A stretch of DNA of 64,000 nt from CAYTBN01 sp964436045. GTDB taxonomy: Bacteria > Myxococcota_A > UBA796 > UBA9615 > CAYRNR01. The stretch is taken from contig CAYTBN010000013.1 in the NCBI GenBank assembly GCA_964436045.1, positions 62,001 to 126,000 of the forward strand, written 5' to 3'. Under the pieces are notes generated by a model. The model was not told where the DNA came from and searched no databases. It worked only from the letters and a program-made list of their open reading frames with translations. Both the position numbers and the translations under genes were made by a program. Shown in pieces: positions 51,935 through 60,088 of this stretch; positions within the stretch are counted from its first letter, which is position 1, and every line of letters starts with the position of its first letter.

Positions 51935-53028
51935 CGCGAGCCCCCTTCCTGGTGCGCCCGGACCTGGTCCAGGAAGTCGTCGAACAGGTAGCCCGTATCG
52001 ACCGGTCCGCAGGATGCCTCGGGGTGGAACTGCACCGCCGAGAAGGGGCGATGGCGGTGGCGGATCCCCTCGACCGAGCCGTCGTTGGCGTTGAGGAACC
52101 ACACCTCCCAGTCGTCGGGCAGGGTCCGCGCATCCACCGCGTAGCCGTGGTTCTGGCTGGTCACGTGGCAGCGGCGGGTGCCGATGTCGGTCACCGGCTG
52201 GTTCTGGCCCCTGTGGCCGAAGCGGAGCTTGAAGGTCGAGCCCCCCGCGGCCAGGGCCAGCAACTGGCAGCCAAGACAGATGCCGAAGATCGGTGTGCCC
52301 TTGTCCAGAGCCGCCCGCAGGTGGGCCACGGTGGCTTCGCAGGTGGTCGGGTCGCCGGGGCCGTTGGACAGGACCAGCCCGTCGTGGGGCACCTGGGCCG
52401 GATCCGCGTCCCAGGGCAGGACGGTCAGCGCGGCCCCGCGGCGCAGCAGACAGCGCAGGATGTTGTTCTTGACGCCGCAGTCCAGCACCACCAGGTGCGG
52501 GCTGCCGTCCGGGTTCAGCCGCTGGGGCTCGCCCCGCGAGACCGCCGCCACCAGGTTCTCGCTGGCCGGGTCGTACCAGCCGGGATCCCCGTCCACCTCG
52601 AGCTTGCCGAGCATGGTGCCGCGCTCGCGCAGGTGGCGCGTGAGCGCGCGGGTGTCCACGTCGCACAGGGCCGGCACCCGGTGGTTGCGCAGCCAGTCAG
52701 ACAGGGAGCGCACCGCCTCCCAGTGGGAGTAGGTGGGCGAGTAGTCGGCCACGACCAGGCCGCTGACCTGGATCCGGCTCGACTCGAGGGTCGCCGGCAA
52801 GCCGAACTCGCCGCTACCGGGTGCGGGCACGCCGTAGTTCCCGATCGAGGGGAAGGTCAGGGCCAGGATCTGACCTCGATAGGATGGGTCGGTCAGCGAC
52901 TCGGGGTAACCCACCATGCCGGTGGTGAACACCATCTCGCCGGCCGTGGAAAGCGGGGCGCCGAAGCTGCGTCCGCGCAGGGTGTACCCGTCCTCCAGGA
53001 CCAGTCGACCGTGGTTCGAATCCTCCAA
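51931..53028 (-). CDS. carA: Carbamoyl-phosphate synthase small (glutaminase) subunit
   Basis: The 365-residue subunit hydrolyses glutamine and channels ammonia to CarB. The N-terminal domain has LVLEDGYTLRGRSFG and GEMVFTTGMVGYPESLTDPS. The class I glutaminase domain has GVKNNILRCLLRRG, SNGPGDP, the nucleophile Cys in GICLGCQ and the His-Glu pair in FHPEAS. The GCQ, where most enzymes have GHQ, is a small oddity outside the triad. No ATG precedes the conserved start; TTG 53028 with TGGAGG five bases upstream fits the family length, and the longer open frame is not coding. First gene of the carA-carB operon. Confidence 0.93.
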   Translation of the reverse strand: MEDSNHGRLVLEDGYTLRGRSFGAPLSTAGEMVFTTGMVGYPESLTDPSYRGQILALTFPSIGNYGVPAPGSGEFGLPATLESSRIQVSGLVVADYSPTYSHWEAVRSLSDWLRNHRVPALCDVDTRALTRHLRERGTMLGKLEVDGDPGWYDPASENLVAAVSRGEPQRLNPDGSPHLVVLDCGVKNNILRCLLRRGAALTVLPWDADPAQVPHDGLVLSNGPGDPTTCEATVAHLRAALDKGTPIFGICLGCQLLALAAGGSTFKLRFGHRGQNQPVTDIGTRRCHVTSQNHGYAVDARTLPDDWEVWFLNANDGSVEGIRHRHRPFSAVQFHPEASCGPVDTGYLFDDFLDQVRAHQEGGSR

Positions 53029-53191
53029 GGATGCCTCCAGCGCAGGAGCGTCTCGGGGAAGGGTCGCGCACGCTGCGCGCGCACACAAGGCCTTCGCGCA
53101 CGCGCCGCGGAAATTTGATCGCTCAACGTTCGCGGAGAACGACCGATACCTGGAACTGCCCCGGTCTGCCCGTCCGGTCACAGGAGGTGAG

Positions 53192-54697
53192 ATGGCACAC
53201 GGACGTAACTTCCCGGTCGTTTCCGTCCTCGCCACGCTGTTGCTGATGAGCGGTCTGGTCGCTTGCGAGCCCGGCTCACCCTGGGCCCCGGGCAACCCGT
53301 TGGCAGACGGCGATGGCACCCCCACTGACAACGACACGGGCCTCGCCGATGACGACGACGACGGCCAGGGGGACGACGACGACGCGGTGGTCTCCATCGA
53401 AGCGGAGCTGGTCCCTAGCGAAGCGATCTCGACCGTCGCCACCGTGACCTGGCCGGTCGTCGAGGGCGCAGTCGACGCCTACGTCGAGTACGAGATCGAG
53501 GGCGAGCCGGCGGTGACGGCCCCGGCACGGCTGGTTGACGACGAGTACCAGGTCGTGCTGTTCGGGCTCAAACCCGACACCGAATACCTGGTCTGGGCGA
53601 GGGTCGAGGCGGACGACGAGATCCACACCAGCCTCGCCATGCCCTTCCATACGGGGTACGCCTCCGTGGAACTGGCCGGCAACCCGTCCGTGCACAGGGA
53701 TCCGGAGCGCGCAACCGACGGCTTCTTCGTGACCATGGCCGCGGCGGCGCGTTGGACCGCCTTGATCATGGACCAGGACTACGACTACGTCTGGTGATAC
53801 TCGTTGGATACGGAGGGGGCCACCACGCTACGTGCCCACCTCTCCCGCGATCGCCAGTCGGTACTGGTCCAGGGGAATCACGTCCTGTGGCGGGTCAGCA
53901 TCGACGGCGAGACCCAGGAGGAGTTGCCCATCGACAACCACCACGACTTCCTCGAGCTGGCGGACGGCACGCTGGTCGTGCTGGACCAGGTCGAAGAGCA
54001 GATCGGCGATGTGACCGTGATCGGTGATTGGATCGTCGAGTACGCGCCCTCCGGCGAGTCCCGGGTGGTCTGGACCACCTTCGATTCCTTCGAGTACGAC
54101 CCCGACGCCCTGCTGGAATTCCCCGACATGTTCATGGGCTGGAGCCACGCCAACGTGTTGCGTTACGACGCCGAACGGGACCGGTACGCGGTGTCGGTGC
54201 GCAACTTCCACACCATCGTGACCATCGATCGCGAGACCGGCGAGGAGCTGTACCGGATCGGCGGAACCGACAGCGACGTGGTCAGCTCCACGGGCGAGAC
54301 CGCGCTGTTCTACGGCCAGCACGGCTTCCAGCTGGAATCCGACCGCCTCCTGATCTACGACAACGGCAGCCCCGAACGGAATTCGACGATGATCGTCGAG
54401 TTCGGCATCGACCTGGACGCTGGCACGGCGGACCGGCACTTCGATTACAAGCCGGATCCTCCCCTCTACAACCCCGTGGCTGGCGACGTGACCCGGTTGC
54501 CGTCGGGAAACACCCTGATCACCTGGTCCTACCTGGGCCGGATCGAAGAGCTGTCCCCGGACGGCGCTATCGTGGGCCAGATCCAGATGCCCATCGGCAA
54601 CGGGTTCGGCTACACGAGTTGGGTTGAGGATCTGTACACCGCGACCGACACGGCGCTCACACCCGGCGAAGCGGACGCCACCGCCTCCGCCCGCTGA
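53192..54697 (+). pseudogene. Arylsulfotransferase-like lipoprotein, interrupted by one in-frame TGA (copy 1)
   Basis: ATG 53192 has CAGGAGGTG and gives a lipoprotein signal ending SGLVAC and an acidic linker. The frame is then intact to 54697 except for TGA at 53795-53797, right after DYDYVW. The tandem paralogue has TGG (Trp) at this place (DYDPVWWYS), so a single base changed Trp to stop. Downstream coding is fully conserved: HANVLRYDAERDRYAVSVRN, YGQHGFQLES, YDNGSPERNSTM. The family is the six-bladed-propeller arylsulfotransferase type. It may be a recent pseudogene, a sequencing error, or read through. Confidence 0.8.
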
Positions 54698-54833
54698 TCC
54701 CCGGCAGCTTCCCTCGCGTCCCCATCCGTTCGAATCGGCGCGGCCGCACTGCGTCCAGATCCGCGGCTAAAGGAATCCGGCGAACGTCCGATGACAAGAT
54801 GTCCCGGTTTGTCGCCCGGGCGCTGGAGTTGCC

Positions 54834-56309
54834 ATGATCCACGGACGCCTCGCCCCGACCTCCCTGCTCCTCGGCGCGATCTTCACGATGGGCGGACTGC
54901 TGGCCTGTGAAGGGGACGGTCCAGCGTGGCCGGACGACCCGTCGGCGGACGACGACACCTCTGCGTCCGGGGACGACGACGGTACCCCCGGGGGCGATGA
55001 CGATGACGACGGTACGCCCGGCGATGACGACGACGATGACGCGGTGATCTCGCTGGAAGCCGACCTGATCCCCAGCGAGGTGATCTCGACGGTGGGGACC
55101 GTGGTGTGGCCGGTGATCGAGGGCGCGACCGATGCGTATGCGGAGTTCGGCCGTGACGGCGAGCCCGCGGTCGCGGCCCCGGCCCAGGAAGTGGACGGGG
55201 AATACCGGGCCGTGCTGTTCGGCCTCAAGCCCGACACCGAGTACCAGGTCCGGGCGATGGTCGAGGTCGACGACCAGCTGCACGCGAGCCCCGACATCCT
55301 CTTCCACACCGGTTACCAGGGCGCCATGGTGCCGGGCAACATGAGCGTCACCTGGGATCCGGAGCGGTCCACGGATGGGTACTTCGTCACGATGTTACTG
55401 GGCGCCGACGTCGCGACCGTGGTGCTGGACGAGGACTACGATCCGGTCTGGTGGTACTCGGTCGACGTGGGCGACGCGATCGTCCTGCGGTCCCAGCTGT
55501 CCCGGGATCGCCAGTCGATGCTGATCCAGGGCAACGAGGTGTTGTGGCGCGTCAGCATCGACGGCGAGACCGCCGAGGAGCTGCCCATCCCGAGCCACCA
55601 CGACTTCCTGGAGCTGCCGGACGGCACCATCGCCGCGCTGGTCTACGACGAACAGCTGGTCGACGGCGTGAACGTGATGGGCGACCAGATCATCGAGTAC
55701 TCCCCCTCGGGGGAGACCCGGGGCGTCTGGTCCACCTTCGACACCTTCGAGTACGACCCCGCTGCCCCCGTCGATTTCCCGGACGCCCACCTGGGCTGGA
55801 GCCACGCCAACGTGCTGCGCTACGACTCGGAGCGGGACCAGTACGCGGTGTCGGTCCGCAACTTCCACACCATCGTGGTGCTCGACCGGGAGACGGGCGA
55901 GAAGCTGTACTGCATCGGCGGGGACAGCACCGACGTCACCACATCGACGGGCGACCATCGCCTCTTCTACGGCCAGCATGGCTTCCAGCTGCTGCCCGAC
56001 GGCATCGTGGTCTACGACAACGGCAGCCCGGAGCGGATGTCGACGATGGTCGTCGAGTACGACCTGGATCTGGACGCCCACCTGGCCGAGGTCCGCTCGG
56101 TCTACCAGCCGGATCCGCCCCTGTACAACATCGCGGGCGGTGACGTGACCCGGCTCGAGTCGGGGAACACCCTGGTCACCTGGTCGTTCCTGGGGCGGAT
56201 CGAGGAGGTGTCGGCGGACGGCTTCGTCGTGGCCCAGCTGCAGCTGCCCCTCGGCGGCGGCTTCGGCTACGTGAAGTGGGTCGAAGACCTGTACTCCCCC
56301 GCCCACTGA
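54834..56309 (+). CDS. Arylsulfotransferase-like (ASST) lipoprotein (copy 2)
   Basis: The 491-residue protein has a signal ending MGGLLAC and a linker of GDDDDDD units. An N-terminal fibronectin-like strand region (GLKPDTEYQVRAMVEVDD) leads to an ASST-type propeller with YDPVWWYSVD, SRDRQSMLIQGNEVLWRV, GWSHANVLRYD, NFHTIVVLDRETGEKLY, YGQHGFQLLPDG and DVTRLESGNTLVTWSFLGR. The family transfers sulfate between phenols using a His; the His residues in SHAN, NFHT and GQHG are candidates. It arose by tandem duplication with copy 1, 136 bp upstream. It is probably the functional copy. Substrate unknown; it may bind rather than catalyse. Confidence 0.82.
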   Translation: MIHGRLAPTSLLLGAIFTMGGLLACEGDGPAWPDDPSADDDTSASGDDDGTPGGDDDDDGTPGDDDDDDAVISLEADLIPSEVISTVGTVVWPVIEGATDAYAEFGRDGEPAVAAPAQEVDGEYRAVLFGLKPDTEYQVRAMVEVDDQLHASPDILFHTGYQGAMVPGNMSVTWDPERSTDGYFVTMLLGADVATVVLDEDYDPVWWYSVDVGDAIVLRSQLSRDRQSMLIQGNEVLWRVSIDGETAEELPIPSHHDFLELPDGTIAALVYDEQLVDGVNVMGDQIIEYSPSGETRGVWSTFDTFEYDPAAPVDFPDAHLGWSHANVLRYDSERDQYAVSVRNFHTIVVLDRETGEKLYCIGGDSTDVTTSTGDHRLFYGQHGFQLLPDGIVVYDNGSPERMSTMVVEYDLDLDAHLAEVRSVYQPDPPLYNIAGGDVTRLESGNTLVTWSFLGRIEEVSADGFVVAQLQLPLGGGFGYVKWVEDLYSPAH

Positions 56310-56379
56310 TCCCCCGCGCGAGCTTCTCAATTCCCCGGCCCTGCGGCATGCTATGGCGTTCGCTAGCAACGGGACGAGA

Positions 56380-58212
56380 ATGACCGCCATCCTCGGCATC
56401 TCTGCCTTCTACCACGACTCGGCCGCCGCTCTGGTGGTCGACGGGCGCATCGTCGCGGCCGCCCAGGAGGAGCGCTTCACCCGCAAGAAGCACGACCACG
56501 CCTTCCCCGATCGGGCCATCCGGTATTGCCTCGACGAGGCAGGGCTGACCCCCGAGCAGCTCGACTTCGTCGGCTTCTACGACAAGCCGTTGCTCAAGTT
56601 CGAGCGCATCCTGGAGACCTACCTGGCCTACGCTCCAGCGGGCTACCGGTCCTTCCTCAAGGCGATGCCCCTGTGGCTGCAGCAGAAGCTCCATCTGCCC
56701 CGGGAGATGCGCAACTCGGTGCTGGCGCCCTATCGCAAGAAATACGTGTTCTGCGAACATCACGAGTCCCACGCGGCGTCGGCCTTCTTCCCGTCGCCCT
56801 TCGACGAGGCCGCGATCCTGACCCTGGACGGGGTCGGCGAGTGGGCCTCGACCTCGTGGGGCGTGGGCCGCGGCAACCGGATCGAGATCTCCCACGAGCT
56901 GCACTTCCCCCACTCGCTCGGATTGCTGTATTCGGCGTTCACCTACTTCACCGGGTTCCGGGTCAACTCCGGGGAGTACAAGCTGATGGGGTTGGCCCCC
57001 TACGGCCGCCCCAAATACGTGGACCTGATCAAAGACAAGCTCCTGGACATCAAGGACGACGGCTCGTTCTGGATGGACATGGACTACTTCAACTACTGCC
57101 AGGGCCTGACCATGACCAACGACCGGTTCGCCGAGCTGTTCGGCGGTCCGGCCCGGCAGCCCGAGTCCGAGCTGACCCAGCGTGAGATGGATATCGCCGC
57201 CTCGATCCAGAAGGTGACCGAGGAGATCATGCTCAAGGCGGTCACCCACGTTCACCGCGAGACCGGGATGAAGAACCTGGTGCTGGCCGGCGGCGTGGCG
57301 CTCAACTGCGTCGGCAACGGCCGCATCCTGCGGGAGAGCCCCTTCGACGATATCTGGATCCAGCCCGCGGCGGGAGACGCCGGGGGCGCCCTCGGTGTGG
57401 CCCTGCTGACCTGGTTCCAGCTGCTGGGCAACGAGCGAACCGCCAACCCCCTGGATGCCCAGTCGGGCACCCTGCTCGGCCCGCGGTTCAGCGACGACGA
57501 GACCCGCGCCTTCCTCGACGGCGCGGGCGCGAAGTACCGCCACTTCGACGACGAAGACGAGCTCATCGGCTACGCGGCGGATCGGATGGTGGAGGAGAAG
57601 GTCGTCGGCTGGATGCAGGGCCGGATGGAGTTCGGGCCCCGGGCGCTGGGCAGCCGCTCGATCATCGGCGACGCGCGTTCCACCGAGATGCAGTCGGTGA
57701 TGAACCTCAAGATCAAGTTCCGCGAGTCCTTCCGGCCGTTCGCGCCGTCGGTGATGCAGGAGCGGGTGCAGGACTTCTTCGAGATGGAGGACCAGCAGCC
57801 CAGCCCCTACATGTTGCTGGTGGCACCGGTCCGGGAGGAGCGCCGCGCCGAGGTCGACGATCCGGACGCCTTCGGGATGGCCAAGCTCCGCCAGATCCGC
57901 TCGGACGTTCCGGGGATCACCCACGTGGACTTCTCGGCGCGGGTCCAGACCGTCGACCGCGAGCGCCACGGCCGGTATCACCAGCTGATCCAGGCCTTCG
58001 AGGAACGGACCGGCTACGGCGTGGTCATCAACACCAGCTTCAACGTGCGCGGCGAGCCCATCGTCTGCAGCCCGGCCGACGCCTACAACTGCTTCATGGG
58101 CACCGGAATGGACGTGCTGGTGATCGACAACTTCGTCCTGCTCAAGGAGGAGCAGGAGGGGGGCACCACCTTCGACCGCGAGGCCTACCTCGCCCAGTTC
58201 GAGCTGGACTGA
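56380..58212 (+). CDS. NodU/CmcH-family O-carbamoyltransferase
   Basis: The 610-residue enzyme of the NodU/CmcH/TobZ type transfers carbamoyl from carbamoyl phosphate to a hydroxyl on a sugar or other small molecule. The Kae1-like N-terminal domain has ILGISAFYHDSAAALVVDGR, EERFTRKKHD, the metal site HHESHAASAFF, TLDGVGEW and AGGVALNCVGNGRI. The C-terminal domain has GRMEFGPRALGSRSIIGD, NLKIKFRESFRPFAPSV and the conserved NTSFNVRGEPIV ending. Start ATG 56380 matches the family's usual N-terminus; ATG 56353 would add nine residues. It is followed at once by SxtJ and DUF5989 genes. Confidence 0.93.
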   Translation: MTAILGISAFYHDSAAALVVDGRIVAAAQEERFTRKKHDHAFPDRAIRYCLDEAGLTPEQLDFVGFYDKPLLKFERILETYLAYAPAGYRSFLKAMPLWLQQKLHLPREMRNSVLAPYRKKYVFCEHHESHAASAFFPSPFDEAAILTLDGVGEWASTSWGVGRGNRIEISHELHFPHSLGLLYSAFTYFTGFRVNSGEYKLMGLAPYGRPKYVDLIKDKLLDIKDDGSFWMDMDYFNYCQGLTMTNDRFAELFGGPARQPESELTQREMDIAASIQKVTEEIMLKAVTHVHRETGMKNLVLAGGVALNCVGNGRILRESPFDDIWIQPAAGDAGGALGVALLTWFQLLGNERTANPLDAQSGTLLGPRFSDDETRAFLDGAGAKYRHFDDEDELIGYAADRMVEEKVVGWMQGRMEFGPRALGSRSIIGDARSTEMQSVMNLKIKFRESFRPFAPSVMQERVQDFFEMEDQQPSPYMLLVAPVREERRAEVDDPDAFGMAKLRQIRSDVPGITHVDFSARVQTVDRERHGRYHQLIQAFEERTGYGVVINTSFNVRGEPIVCSPADAYNCFMGTGMDVLVIDNFVLLKEEQEGGTTFDREAYLAQFELD

Positions 58213-58227
58213 GGAGGGGGGACAGCC

Positions 58228-58647
58228 ATGGCGATCATCCCGTTCAACACCGACCCGTCACGCCGGGAGCTGCGCAACTTCGACCGGTACTGGTTCCCGG
58301 CGTTCGTGGCCGTGGTCGGGCTGGTGGTGTGGCGCAAGACCGGCGCCCTGGAGATCCCGACGATCCTCTGGGCGCTGGCGCTGCCGTCCATCGTCCTGTC
58401 CTTCGTGGCACCGCGGGTGATGAAGCCGGTCTTCGTCGGCCTGATGTACCTGTCCTACCCGATCGGGTTCGTGCTCTCCCACGTGATGTTCTTCGTCTTC
58501 TACTTCTCGACCATCACCCCGATCGGGCTGATCATGAAGCTGATCGGCCGCGACGCCCTGCGACGCAAGCGCGATCCGGGGGCGACCAGCTACTGGACCC
58601 GGCGGGAGCCGGTGACCGACACGAAGCGGTACTTCAAGCAGTTCTGA
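58228..58647 (+). CDS. SxtJ-family membrane protein
   Basis: The 139-residue protein is of the type often found beside carbamoyltransferase genes, including the saxitoxin cluster. It has a hydrophilic N-terminus with RRELRNFDRYW, then three or four hydrophobic stretches (WFPAFVAVVGLVVW, TILWALALPSIVLSF, VGLMYLSYPIGFVLSHVMFF, FYFSTITPIGLIMKLIG). The basic C-terminus has DALRRKRDPGATSYWTRRE. ATG has GAGGAGGGGGG and starts 15 bp after the carbamoyltransferase stop. The biochemical role of the family is unknown. Confidence 0.85.
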   Translation: MAIIPFNTDPSRRELRNFDRYWFPAFVAVVGLVVWRKTGALEIPTILWALALPSIVLSFVAPRVMKPVFVGLMYLSYPIGFVLSHVMFFVFYFSTITPIGLIMKLIGRDALRRKRDPGATSYWTRREPVTDTKRYFKQF

Positions 58648-58721
58648 GCACCCGGGCCGGTGCTGGACCGACCCCGGGTCCGGTGCTACGTTGAGGTCGA
58701 CCCGTGGCACAGGAGTGAACG

Positions 58722-58931
58722 ATGGCGGATTCAGACAATCTCCCGGAGAAGAACGACTTCTCCGCCGAGGCCGAGGGAGCCCAGCGGGGCATCGTCGGCG
58801 AGTTCGTCGATTTCCTGCTGCACAACAAGAAGTGGTGGATGACCCCCATCATCGTGGTCCTGCTGCTGCTGGCGGCCTTCATCGTGCTCGGCGGCGCGGG
58901 CGGCGGACCGTTCATCTACACGTTGTTCTGA
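58722..58931 (+). CDS. DUF5989-family 69-residue membrane protein
   Basis: A short acidic N-terminus (SDNLPEKNDFSAEAEGAQRG) is followed by GEFVDFLLHNKKWWMTPIIV and a single membrane helix. The ending is GPFIYTLF, the typical pattern of small DUF5989 proteins (KKWW, hydrophobic stretch, FIYTLF). It completes the carbamoyltransferase/SxtJ/DUF5989 cassette, which recurs in exopolysaccharide and natural-product loci (family knowledge). Its stop lies 29 bp from the stop of the convergent M28 peptidase gene. Confidence 0.85.
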   Translation: MADSDNLPEKNDFSAEAEGAQRGIVGEFVDFLLHNKKWWMTPIIVVLLLLAAFIVLGGAGGGPFIYTLF

Positions 58932-58960
58932 GCCATCAGCTTTCAGCGTTCGGCTGACAG

Positions 58961-59953
58961 CTACTCCCCCAGCGGCTCACCGAGCTCCGCGAACGTGCCG
59001 ACCAGCACCTGGGTCACCCGGGTGGTGAAGTCCATGTGCAGCGTGTCGAGGGTGTCGCTGGTGCGGTGGTAGTGGGGCAGGGTCTCGCCGGACGCAGGCA
59101 CGTTGTGGGCCTCGACGCAGTCCATCGGCGATATCGCGGGGTAACCCGCCTCCTGGAAGTTGGTGTGGTCGTCACCGTAGCAGTAGCTGTGCTGGATCCA
59201 GATCTTGTGCGAGACCCCTAGCCGGACCGCCATCGCCGCCATCTGGTCCGCCAGCTCCCTCGACCCCTCGTCGCCGAGGATGTCCATCGAGTCGTCGTCG
59301 CCCAGGGGCCAGTAGCCGATCATGTCCGGGGCGATCACACCCTGGATGTCCACGCCGTCGGCGGCCAGCCAGTCGACCATGTGGGCCGAGCCGACGCTGC
59401 CCTGCTCTTCGGCCGCGGTGAGCACGAACCACAAGCTGTACTTCGTGTCCAGCGGCGCGAGGATCCGGGCCGCCTCCAGCACCGCCGCCACCGCCGACGC
59501 GTTGTCGTCCGCCCCGGGCGCGGACACCTGGGGGTTCTCCGACGTGGAGTCGTAGTGGGCCGAGAACATGTAGACGATGTCGGGACGTTCCAGCCCCTCC
59601 TTGCGGGCGATCACGTTGGCCGCGATCTCTCCCTGCACCTCGAAGGTGTCCAGCTCGGGGCTCAGGCCCAGCTCCTCGAGCCGGCCCTCCAGATAGTCCC
59701 GGGCCTGGTCGTCGCCGTCCGAGAAGGTGTAGCGGGTGCCGAACCCCTCCAGGTCGGCGATCGTGTTGCTCAGCTCGTCGCCATCGACCTCGGCCGCCAG
59801 CTCCAGCGGGTTGGGCGGCTCGTCGCCGGTCACGTCGTCGTTGTCGTCGTCGTCGTCGTCGCCAGAGGGGGCGTCGATCACCTCTTCGGGGCAGCCCAGC
59901 CATAGCCCCGCCAGCAGCGCGATCATCGGGGCATGGGCGAGGCGGGCCTTCAT
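58961..59953 (-). CDS. M28-family metallopeptidase lipoprotein
   Basis: The 330-residue protein has a signal ending LWLGC, a linker with DDDDDDNDDVTGD, then an M28 di-zinc peptidase domain. Ligands are His133 (AHYDS), bridging Asp149 (GADDNASA), catalytic Glu182 with Glu183 (AAEEQGSVGS), Asp210 (PDMIGY) and His296 (PHYHRTSDT). The family cleaves N-terminal amino acids or processes peptides outside the cytoplasm. All ligands are present, so it should be active. It is convergent with the carbamoyltransferase cassette. Confidence 0.93.
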   Translation of the reverse strand: MKARLAHAPMIALLAGLWLGCPEEVIDAPSGDDDDDDNDDVTGDEPPNPLELAAEVDGDELSNTIADLEGFGTRYTFSDGDDQARDYLEGRLEELGLSPELDTFEVQGEIAANVIARKEGLERPDIVYMFSAHYDSTSENPQVSAPGADDNASAVAAVLEAARILAPLDTKYSLWFVLTAAEEQGSVGSAHMVDWLAADGVDIQGVIAPDMIGYWPLGDDDSMDILGDEGSRELADQMAAMAVRLGVSHKIWIQHSYCYGDDHTNFQEAGYPAISPMDCVEAHNVPASGETLPHYHRTSDTLDTLHMDFTTRVTQVLVGTFAELGEPLGE

Positions 59954-60088
59954 GGGTACAACCTAGGTCCGGATCCGGGGGATCGACCAGGGTCGCGAAC
60001 GACCCGGTCGTGTGATCGGGGTCGGCATCGGTGATGCGCATGCAGCGCGGGGCGGCGTACTCATCGGTCCTCGGCCGTCCGCGTCCCG

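Noticed and set aside
53011..53031. GGTTCGAATCC on the + strand, identical to a tRNA T-loop
   Set aside because: The flanking bases do not form a 5-bp T-stem or acceptor stem, and the bases code for the start of CarA on the other strand.
53795..53797. Selenocysteine or TGA-to-Trp recoding in the arylsulfotransferase-like gene
   Set aside because: The paralogue has Trp here and many other genes in the window end in TGA; no selenocysteine insertion hairpin was evident downstream by eye.
53192..56309. Tandem copies taken as assembly duplication
   Set aside because: The two copies differ throughout in linkers and many residues, so they are true paralogues.
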